Origin: Nemophila menziesii
Lineage: Eukaryota; Streptophyta; Magnoliopsida; Boraginales; Hydrophyllaceae
Direction of reading: 5' to 3'
DNA: 64,000 nucleotides
Assembly (NCBI GenBank): GCA_029959085.1
Contig: JARWIR010000047.1
Location: forward strand, 5,208,001-5,272,000
Below are positions 36,545-45,412 of the stretch, one piece after another. Below the pieces are notes generated by a model. It ran no database searches, was not told the origin of the DNA, and saw only the letters and a program-made list of their open reading frames with translations. Position 1 is the stretch's first letter. The number at the start of each line of letters is the position of its first letter. A program made the translations under genes and the position numbers.

Positions 36545-38465
36545 GCTCTTGTTAAGAATTTTAGGTATGTGACAATACAATATTTTTAACTTTCTTATAT
36601 AATTCATACTATCAAAACACTTGGTAATTATGTTCATCTTCTTGTTTAGCTTGAAACCTGACAGAATATGAAACGTGGTTCAATATAAGCAGGTTAGTTA
36701 TATTTTTCATTTAAAGTAATTATAATTGTGCTATATTTATATGTTTATATATAATTAATTATGATATTATTTAGTAAATATAAATTTTATTATTACACGT
36801 TTATTACTGGTTTAATAATAAGAATTATATAAGAGCAAAAGTATCAGGTAAATGTCTTGGAAAAGTTAAGTGTATATATGCCTCAAAACGATTCTTCAAT
36901 CCCCTTCCACACAAAATATTATTGTTCATTCCATGCAAAATATTACTGCTTCTACCATTTCTCAGTTTGTGTATATATATACATATACATAGAGAGGTAT
37001 AGAGAGAAAGGAAGAGATATATCTATTTCTCGGTCTTTCATTTATCATAGTTTGCAATGGATATCTAAGCCCACACTAAGGAATATCACTTTGGTAACAT
37101 TTTTTATTATTATATTTTTTTACATTGTCACAGACATTAAACGATGTTTATTTTTTAAATCTAGAATGGTTTCCATTAAATTATACATTTACACGCGAAA
37201 AGTGAAATTCATTTAACAAAACAAGATTGTTTTTCTCACATGTCCCATAGTAGGTAAACTGCAGGCCCATTAATTGCGAGAAAGTCAAAAGTTTAAATTT
37301 CAAATATTTTGACATAATAATGTGAATAATCTTTTTTGAATATATAGCTATTTGTGTAGCGAGAAACATTATATTAAAGGGATCATGTAGGCATAGCATA
37401 AATAGAAACTCTTTACTTATTTCATTAGTTCTAATCTCTTAATAGATTTTAAACCTTTTCTACTTTCTCTTACTTCTGTGTTGGAATTTGTGGAATTAGA
37501 AATATATAGTAGATATTATTAGGAGATATTTCCAATTCTTCAAATTCCAACACAGAAGTGGGTGAAAGTAGAAGACGATTAAAATCCATTAAGAGATTAG
37601 AAATGGTGAAAAAGAGTAAAGAGTTTATTTTTATGCTATACTTACAAGATTACTTTAATATAATTTTTTTCACTACAGAAATAGCTATATATTAAATAAA
37701 ATTTATTGCCGTTATTATGTCAAAATATTTGAAATTTAAACTTTTGACTCGTCGCCGATTATTGGGCCGACACTTTACCTACTACAGGTTGGGTGTGAAA
37801 AACCATCTGGTTTGGTTAAATGAATTTCACTTTTCGCGTGTAAATGTATCATTTAATGGAAAAACTTATAGATTTTAAAAAAACAAACATATACAAATGT
37901 AAGATGTTACCAAAGTGATGTTTCTTTTTGTGAGCTTAGATATCAATTGCAAACTATTATAAATGACATATTGAGAAGGAGACATATCTCTTCCTTTCTC
38001 TCTAATTCTCACTATGTATATGTATATATACATAAATATATATATATATATATGTAAACGAGATATGATACCTTTAATTGTAGTAGTAACATTTTGCATG
38101 TAAGGAACAATAATATATTGTGTGGAAGGGGATGGAAGAATCTTTTTGAGGCATAGATATACTTAACTTTTCTAGTGCTTTTATGTGATTATTTTGCTGT
38201 TACATTAAATCTTCGATTTTGAAACCATTAATTAACGTGTAATAAAAAAATTTAAAATTACGAAATAATATCATAATCAATGATATATATAAATATAGCA
38301 CAATTATCGTTAATTTAAATGAAAAAAATCATTAATTTGCTTATAATGAATCAGCTGCCGAGCTAAACAAGAAGATGAACATTATTACCAATGGTTTTGA
38401 TAGTAAGAATTATATAATAAATTTAAATATATTGTCTTGTCACATACGTAAATTTCTTAGCATGT
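36545..38465. repeat. Long inverted repeat c: SHH-like exons 3-5 and introns mirrored
   Basis: The left arm (36545-37500) and right arm (37535-38465) are reverse complements with short indels, separated by only about 35 bases. Checks: GTATGTGACAA at 36565 against TTGTCACATAC at about 38443; intron 2 block ATGTTCATCTTCTTGTTTAG against its mirror at 38365-38384; the TA-microsatellite at about 36974 and 38036; and AATTCCAACACAGAAGTGGG at 37543 against its mirror near 37480. By eye the arms are about 85% alike. The right arm lost about 18 nt of exon 3. Confidence 0.85.
38210..38227 (-). other. WFQNRR homeodomain helix-3 signature on the palindrome's right arm
   Basis: On the minus strand these six codons read TGG TTT CAA AAT CGA AGA, i.e. 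WFQNRR, the DNA-contacting helix-3 signature shared by nearly all homeodomains. The forward copies at 46982 and 57370 have TAG for TGG and G for the first R. This is the strongest sequence support for the homeodomain call. Confidence 0.8.
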
Positions 38466-38690
38466 CTATAAGGATATGTGTAGCTTCTCACCTCTCCTCA
38501 AATCAATGCTACACCTCGACTGACATGCTGGATTTATTAGATGGGTGGTGCCTTACCGCACCGCAAGCTAGTGGAAACGATACGCCAACACGAAAAAGAG
38601 GAGTGGCTTGGAAACCGAAAGAGTCATTCAAAAATGTAAATTCTCTTGAAGCTGGAAAGACTAATAATTACCTATTAACATGAATTCACT
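38466..38690 (+). pseudogene. Unrecognised exon fragment X, copy 1
   Basis: It follows the palindrome's right arm. The frame includes SHLSSNQCYTSTDMLDLLDG, then TPTRKRGVAWKPKESFKN. The copy at 48641-48830 ends ESFKK at a GTAAATTC donor-like site. The conserved core T-R-K-R-G-x-x-W-K-x-K-E-S-F-K is basic and would suit a DNA- or RNA-binding tail, but I do not recognise it. It is followed at once by decayed element A sequence in the opposite orientation. Confidence 0.35.
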
Positions 38691-39123
38691 ACCTTTTTCC
38701 ATTAGCAGTACTGGAAAGCTATAGATAGTATTCCTTCTAATCCATATTCTGATTTCAAATTGAAAATCCAAATACTATGTTTTTTAGAGTTGTTTACCCA
38801 ATACCGATTACCTGATGAGCTTCACTTATTTCTTCCTAGCATTACTTCAATCAAAAAGAACAACATTAAGGCTTCCTATTAAAGAAATTGTCGTAGTGTT
38901 TTGGCGGACAATATTCACCATTTTAATCATAATAGCAAGAAAGTGTATTTGGTCGGAATAAATACAGATACATAATGTATGTTTCGTATGGGGAAATCCT
39001 AGCATCGTGTTTTTTCTTACAAAAAAGACCATGTAAAATGATTTTATATGTGATTTGAAAATTGAGAAAAAAGTTATAAACTTTCCAAATATTTGATGAG
39101 AGATTGAATATGTGAGCCTCCAT
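38690..39123 (-). pseudogene. Middle part of element A second ORF, copy 5
   Basis: Overlapping minus frames read MEAHIFNLSSNIWKVYNFFL, then HGLFCKKKHDARISPYETYI and NTLSCYYD, shifting to LAIMIKMVNIVRQNTTTIS. These align with EAHLFSLSSNAWKVYNFF and IMIKIMNISPQNALIVPYGL of copy 2. Several frameshifts. Confidence 0.5.
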
Positions 39124-39336
39124 TAAAAAAGTAACATGGGGAATAAGGTCCCCATCAAGACTACCCTACCAACTTTCCAAAAACTATCAAAACCAATGTT
39201 TTTTAAATTGGAATAGTTTGCTAAAAAGGCTATGTGGTTGTGATTTAAATGGGTTTATTACAAACTTTAGATGAAGTGGAGGTAGTTTCACAATCATAAA
39301 CAAACTTAGAATTGATTTATTCACAAAAGCTATTGA

Positions 39337-39522
39337 TTAAACTTTATGAAACAGAAGGAAGGTATAGACGCTTGTACCATTAATAAAGTCCAGAAATAGG
39401 ATTTTTCTTCTCGGTTTGACATCGAGTGGCTTGTTACCGTGAAAAGGAGGTCTGGGTTTGCTTGAAAGGCTAATAGTGTTCTTTCTCTTGAAGGATGAAG
39501 CACCTTCTTTCCTTGGAGGCAA
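39337..39522 (-). pseudogene. N-terminus of element A second ORF (MPPRK), copy 5
   Basis: Reads MPPRKEGASSFKRKNTISLS, SKPRPPFHGNKPLDVKPRRK and ILFLDFINGTSVYTFLLFHK, then stop. This is the best-preserved N-terminus of the family, rich in serine, proline and basic residues. The leader ahead of it (CTTGCCTCC... on the plus strand) matches the other copies. The protein's role is unknown. Confidence 0.5.
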
Positions 39523-40231
39523 GGTGAGGCTTAGAGCAAGATAGAGTGTTGTAGATGGGTTTTAGATTGACTTAGAAAAGGATTTTTGAAGGAAGAAGAT
39601 GAAATGGGTGATTTATAGAGAAGGAGAGTAGAATGAGAAGAAAAGAGGTTAAAAGTGTTGAAAAATCATTCTTTGGCGATTCGTGAAAGGTATGCCACTC
39701 CTACGGCCGGTATGTCGATCAGTAAAAACCTGAAAAAAATATTATCACGTCGGCCGCCACTCATACAGTCCGTATGTCGCTCATATCTCGGCGTAGGAAC
39801 TAGAAAATGAAATTTTTTTCTTTATCAAAAGTACCTGAAACCAAGTCGAAGACTCCCCAATAGATTGAGATTTTTCAAAAATCCCTAAAAATATTTATTT
39901 TTTGAAAAGTATAAATTAGAGAGACAAAATTAGAAGAAAATATTTTTTTCCAAAAAGGTCCTAACAATTTCTAAAAAAGACAAAAAGACCAATATAAGGA
40001 CGAAACAATATCAAACACTATAACTAAGAAAAGGATAAGAATACTAACACATAGGAGAAAAATGTTATCCAACAAATTATGCAAATAAAAAAAGATAAGG
40101 ATAAAAATAACCACGATTTTCCTTTGACGTGATTTGAACATCCTTTAGAATATCATTTATTTTTTAACGCTCATTACATATAAACACAACAAGAAATTTA
40201 AGGTATCCGAAGTAGAGTGGATCTGAGGGGA

Positions 40232-41060
40232 TTAAAGTTGTTTGTGATAAAAACATGTAGAGACACGATGACTGACTTTTCCGAAATAGGTGTAAAAACA
40301 TACATTGTGTTGAGGAAAATGAGGAAACGATTTTAAACATAATTTTTTCTCATTAGTTTGTTTTACCAAAATTTCACTCCAAGATAATTTTTTTTCAAGA
40401 AATCTAAATTTAGTTAAAGGAGTAAAATTTAGATTAGGATGATTTTCAATGATTTTAAAAATGATTGAGCAAGTATCATCCACCTTTTTAAAAGCTAAGA
40501 CATTTTCTTTAAAGAGATTTTTGTTTTCATCAAAAGAGAAAATTCGTTCAAATTTTTTTTTCATTGTTTCACATAATTTCATCTAAGGTTATTTGAGAAC
40601 GATGAAATTGAGAAGGGATGCGATATACTTGTTATCATGATAATCATAAAAAAATGACAATGAGTTGTGATAGAGTACCTCATGTTGATTTTGAATTATC
40701 ATGACTTTCATCACCGTTTTTGCTTTCATCTTTTCCAATATCTACAATCCACTATAAGTACTCCAAATGATCCCAAATTTCTTTTGCCGAATCATATTCT
40801 AATAATATTATTCTAAACATGTCTTCAGATATTTAACATATTAAACTATACATGGCTTTGCGCTATGGGTGAGTTTAGCTTTATCATCGTCGGTAAGTTC
40901 ATCTTCTTCCTTTATCGATTGAGTTAACACATGAACTCCACATTAATTGATTTTCTATTGGTATGGCATAAATGGACCTTCTATAACAATTCTCTAAAGA
41001 TCGGGATAATAGAGTTTCATAAATTCTTCCATTCTTCTACCGCAAGCATAAGATTAAATT
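40232..41060 (-). pseudogene. Copia-type gag remnant of element A, copy 5
   Basis: An open stretch at 40582-40232 reads MKLCETMKKKFERIFSFDEN, KNLFKENVLAFKKVDDTCSI and then KTNEKKLCLK-type blocks, ending in CFYTYFGKVSHRVSTCFYHK. The zinc knuckle keeps its histidine and last cysteine but has F for the second cysteine. Upstream blocks (LYG..., DPDLW) are broken by frameshifts between 40600 and 41060. Confidence 0.6.
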
Positions 41061-41103
41061 TCATATCGATTACTCTACAAACGATTAAGAACCGTAGAGT
41101 TAG

Positions 41104-41115
41104 TCTATGATACCA
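41104..41115 (-). promoter_or_regulatory. Primer-binding site, element A copy 5
   Basis: Minus strand TGGTATCATAGA, two mismatches from the initiator tRNA-Met complement TGGTATCAGAGC, at the LTR border. Confidence 0.7.
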
Positions 41116-42600
41116 ATTAAATCCCCTAGAGAGGGTGAATAGGATAATAAAATAATTAAGGCCTAATTAAATTTTTTAGACAATTATAAGTTTGAAGAAA
41201 AAATTCTAAGTCAATATATATAAGACTCTTATATGATCATGCAAGAGATAACTAGAGATTTGATATAAAAGTAATACGATCATTCAATATACGATAAGTA
41301 ATGAGACAAGGGATAAAAAGTACACAATGATGTATAGTGGTTCAGTTATCCCTACTCAAATACCTAAGGTAACCACCTTAGGATTTTCAAGCTTCTTAAC
41401 TTTGCTTTTCTGTTTCTCTTAACCGGGGTGAGTACACAATAATCTTACAACCACTTCGATACCACGAAGCAAACTCTTGTTCTATATAATTACAAGGAAA
41501 CTGAGCATGTTCTATATACTCACACTCTCTATTTATCTTACTGTTACAAAGACTAGACTTAAGACAATATAAGCAAGTATTTGATGGGTTGAAATAACTT
41601 AGCTAAGAACTCCTAAATAGTAGATATAACTTTAAACTTCAAAACTTCACTTGAGTGGATTGGAATTTTGATTTTTCTAGGATTAATTCATTGATTCAGT
41701 TAATATGACAAGTTTAATGATCAAGCTTGGATTTCTAAACTTTAATAGTTTGAGACATCTAACGGATAAATAAACTTGTAATAGTTGTGTTGTTAAGAGG
41801 TAAGATATTTCACATCAATAATCTCTCTCCTATACCCAACTTTCTACCTTTGTCCAGTATACTCAAAGACTTTATCTTCTTATCCAACAGGCGAAATCCA
41901 ATGTGGCATGTGACCGTTGGATAACGGCTACCACAGACAAGCCGAGCACCGTTATGCCAGTCTGATTTTGAAAAGTAAGCTTGAAACGATTGTTAAAGTG
42001 AGTTAAAATGCATATATATATAAGAAAATATGTTATGTGTAATGCATTATCTATGGGATATTAAAATACTATATTAAAAATATGAAAATAAGATTAAAAG
42101 GACGTTAAGCCAACAAACAGATATTCATGTAATTTAATTGTGAATGCAATATGGTTAACAAATGTTAAAACCCTAAAGATTGCATATAATATCGTTGGTT
42201 TAGTCAAAATTTAACATACGACCGTTTTTGCTTGAGCTCGGTGCTCTTGCAGTATAGATGTTTCCAGAAAAATAAAAAATAATCAAATTTAAAATAACAA
42301 AATAAAGTATGCAAGAGATAAAATAATTATTTACATTAGAATAGCTTTATATAACATTCAAATAAGATCAAGATCATTCATATATTTAAATTACCATCTT
42401 GTGAAAAATAGTATAATAAGTACGAAGTTTTAGTATTATATGCACTAATATATAATTGATGGGGTTTATTATCATATTGTTATTTATTAATATTCAAAAC
42501 TGTGTCTAATATTTTTTAACTCTTTTTGATGGTTAATTGAGTTCATTATCATACTACTATTGTTTTGTTTAGTTAATATTTCAACTCATATATAACACAC
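41116..42600 (-). repeat. LTR of element A, copy 5 (about 1.48 kb)
   Basis: Homologous throughout to 51312-52797 and 1747-3192. On the minus strand it would begin TGTGTTATATATGAG at 42600; the plus strand ends ATATATAACACA, consistent with a TG...CA end, and different sequence (element B) follows. Confidence 0.6.
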
Positions 42601-42759
42601 TGAAAGAGAACGAATGGGCCCATGTATATTGATTCATTTAAAACGCTATGTAATAATTAAATTAGTATTTAATATCTTTTGACAAATTATTTGTCAAATT
42701 ACATACTTAATATTTTTCTTTAAATATCTATCGGATATGTATTCGATTAACAATGATCG

Positions 42760-43960
42760 TTATTTTTTAGGTACAATAAAAAATACACCATGTCCAATCT
42801 TATAATTAAAACCTAAATTATCTACTCTACTAACAAAAACAAGATTTCTAGCTCATTCGGGTACATGAAGACACCCTTCAAGATCTACATGACAACCGGT
42901 CTGCAAGATCAATCTATAAGCCCCAATGCCTTAAATTCGCGCCTTCCTCATATTTTCCATGACAAGTACTATTTAGATCCTCTTATAGGCCAGATCAAAC
43001 AGAACCCCTGTTCAATATGAGACAATGAGTAGTAGCACTAGAATCTAACCATAAGGTATTGTTAGTCAATTCTATAAGATTTAACAGAGCAAACAAACTA
43101 TGATTGTTACCTATCTTATCGAAGCATGCCTTCCTTTTCAAACAATCTTTCTTGAAGTATCCCATTTTCTTGCAAAAGAAACATTTGATTTCTTTACTTA
43201 TTTTATTTTCAGGCCTTTTAAAAAAACTCTTATCCTTCCTTTTACCATTTTTTCTGGGTCTTGCCATACTGTTGATGGCTCATTCAAGACCTACGAGATT
43301 AACAACTTTTGTCGTTTAACTTATTTAATCTCACTTCTTCTTCAATCAGCATAACCTTCAATCCTGTAAGGTTCCATTATCAGCAATGGTGTTGTAGTTC
43401 ACCTGGAACTGGCTAAACTGATGAGGTAGAGAGTTCTTAATAAATTTGACCAAGAATTGTTCGTGAACTTCCATTCCCAGGGTCGTTAACTACGATACCG
43501 AGTTTGACATGTGTCACATGATCACAGATTGACTAAGACCAGTCATATTTCTTTGTAGAAAGCTCACTCATAAGACTTCCTACAATAGACTTACCAGACA
43601 AATCTGATTGTGAACACTCCTTAATCGCTTTAATGAATTCCCTTGTATTTTCTATCTTGGGAATTGATTGTTTAATACTTTTCTCCATCGAAATCTTCAT
43701 GAGATTCAAGCTATGTCTATTTAATCGCTCCCAAATCTCAAGACGAAATTAGTCAACATCATAACTATCATCTATAATGGCTGGTGGTTTTCATCAGAGA
43801 GGTTGCAAAGTCCAACGACATTACACAAAGAGTAAACTTGATTTGATCAAACTATTTACCATGATTAAGCCCATTGAACTTCATGTCAGATCTAGCAGAT
43901 GCAATTTATACATCCTTATCTATTAGTGCTTTAAAAAAATTAATACAGATTCATAATATA
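42760..43960 (-). pseudogene. Gag-protease remnant of copia element B (TNT1-like), copy 1
   Basis: Minus frames give MKFNGLNHGK, WERLNRHSLNLMKISMEKSI, IENTREFIKAIKECSQSDLS, GSLMSELSTKKYDW, MEVHEQFLVKFIKNSLPHQF and QFQVNYNTIAD: the classic copia UBN2 gag order, with FIxNSLPxQFxxFxVNYNT as the signature. An open stretch at 43267-42995 carries the zinc knuckle CFFCKKMGYFKKDC (histidine replaced by Y) and the protease entry LWLDSSATTH (DSGA changed to DSSA). Further traces (DLEGCLHVPE, LGFNYKIGHGVF) run to about 42760. Many stops; not functional. Confidence 0.75.
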
Positions 43961-44720
43961 TATTATCTATTGGAAATTTATAGCATATATTTAAGCAACA
44001 TTTGATCAATACTTAAACATGTACACGTTCAGTGATACAAAAACAAAATTAACAATTAATCAAATCAACCATAAATCAAATAACCATGCAACCTTTTCAT
44101 AGTACATGTCATTGGCTAGTAAGAAATGATTAATACTGTTTATGTTACTAATTATATTCAATGATCTACCTTAGGGTGATCTTCAAAAATATAACTAAAA
44201 AACAATTGATCAATATAATGGATTATGTAATTTATGCATAAGTTAATCACGATCAATCATTAAAAAAAATTCATTTTTTTAATAATTGAATTATAATATA
44301 ACAAGTCCACTTTGGTGACAAACATGTTAATTACAAAAAAAAAAGATATTAAAACTTTTCATGGGTAAAATGATTTCATATTGTGTTAGTATTTCATAAA
44401 CACAATTACCCCAAAACGTAAAACATCCAAATCTTTAAGGTAATTATAGACATAATTCATCATAGTTAAATAAATATGACACAATTCTATATCACAGATC
44501 AAAAAAATTATAATGTGTAAGGGCATTGATAATGAAGTCATTACGTAATCATTAAACTTAATCAAAGTTTTATATTATCAATGAATTTAGATAATGAATT
44601 TTAATATTTAGTATTTAAAACGTAATGACTAAATACATAAATTTACCGGAAAAACATTATCAATACTATAACCTATTTTAAAGAAACATAATAATCGGTA
44701 AATTAAATAGATCTAGATGG

Positions 44721-44732
44721 ACTCTAATATCA
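44721..44732 (-). promoter_or_regulatory. Degenerate primer-binding site, element B copy 1
   Basis: Minus strand TGATATTAGAGT, three mismatches from TGGTATCAGAGC, next to a TG dinucleotide that would be the inner end of the LTR (44735 on the plus strand). Confidence 0.5.
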
Positions 44733-44734
44733 AT

Positions 44735-45412
44735 TGTTAATCAACTGTTATTTCTATATCATTATATAATTCACCCGTAACTAATTTAAAAAATAATAAT
44801 AGAAAAATACTAACCTTGATCCATTGATGAAGATTATTAGTATAAATTAATTCAGTAATTAAATTCATCTTTCCTTTGACCTCTTTCTTTAAATAATCCT
44901 TTTAACGGATAAATGATTAAAATCTAATTTAGTGATTTAATTACTTTTGTATTTAGTCATTATAACCTTAGGTTTTCTTATTTTGTATGAAGATTGAAAA
45001 ATGTGTTTCTTTATGTAATGACAATGATGATAATTTTATATCCAGTTGTGACGGTTACTTAAACGATATAGTATTAACAGACTTATTTTATTTTCACTTC
45101 TAACCTCGTCATGTATCATCATTCTTTACTTATCATCATTCTCAATTTAGAAGAATAAAGAAATATCTTCTTATAACGGTTATAGAAGGAATACCAAAAT
45201 TATAATTCTTTAATTGAATTTAGCCTATCATATTATCGTCTTTTATATTATAATCTTCAACATATAATATAAACTAGGACTTTACTATTAATTCGTTAGA
45301 CACATATGTCGCATAAAAATAAAAATATTCTAACAAGAACATCTTCCATTAATTTTAGGACATGAAATTAAGGAGAAGTTACAGTTATCAAAACTTAGTA
45401 AAATCTTTTAGT
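44735..45412 (-). repeat. Probable LTR of element B, copy 1
   Basis: Lies between the PBS-like site and the SHH-like promoter region. Matches 54933-55614. The plus strand begins TGTTAATCAACTG; the outer end is not sharply defined, since SHH homology resumes at TTAGTATTGGACAAG near 45408. Confidence 0.45.

Larger units (their letters stand above)
35110..38465 (+). pseudogene. SHH-like pseudogene c (SAWADEE homeodomain homolog type) with full palindrome
   Basis: Parts in order: promoter with TATA at 35431-35440; exon 1 at 35529-35582 (MGRPLSNEVQSFCFNSAE); exon 2 at 36476-36564 (VSKVEAVLQAHSLLQVYGRE, ILLALVKNF); exon 3 at 36650-36692 (SLKPDRI, stop, NVVQYKQ); exon 4 from about 36798 (VYYWFNNKNYIRAKVSG), then the linker. 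Phases are consistent (54, 89 and 43 nt). The pattern matches an SHH homeodomain: E-x-x-L helix 1, L-A-x-x-F helix 2, V-x-x-K-Q-V-x-x-W-F helix 3. Lesions: TGA in exon 3 and loss of the exon 4 acceptor (ACAC for ACAG). From 36545 the gene is mirrored back to 38465. In plants SHH proteins recruit Pol IV to H3K9-methylated DNA; this copy cannot make one. Confidence 0.75.
38690..42600 (-). mobile_element. Element A, copy 5 (minus)
   Basis: Minus-strand order: LTR 42600-41116, PBS 41115-41104, gag remnant about 41060-40232, spacer with short promoter-like TCTATAAATCACCC (about 39620), MPPRK ORF at 39522-39337, and the LPYG-region remnant to about 38690. A 66-bp stretch present at 50367-50432 is missing near 40229, apparently lost between two GAATTA repeats. 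There is no 3' LTR and no pol. Confidence 0.7.
42600..45412 (-). mobile_element. Ty1-copia element B, copy 1 (minus): LTR, gag and protease only
   Basis: Minus-strand order: LTR about 45412-44735, PBS-like site 44732-44721, non-coding leader, gag about 43960-43100, zinc knuckle, protease about 43060-42760. Integrase, reverse transcriptase and the 3' LTR are missing; the element is cut by the LTR of element A at 42600. The copy at 52800-55614 is cut at the same place, so the truncation predates the 10-kb duplication. Confidence 0.7.

Noticed and set aside
36857..37216. 119-codon plus-strand frame in the palindrome's left arm
   Set aside because: Only its first 25 or so codons are real SHH-like linker; the rest reads through a TA-repeat intron.
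43100..43354. Plus-strand frames at 43100-43354 and 43104-43319
   Set aside because: Antisense shadows of the copia gag-protease remnant on the minus strand.
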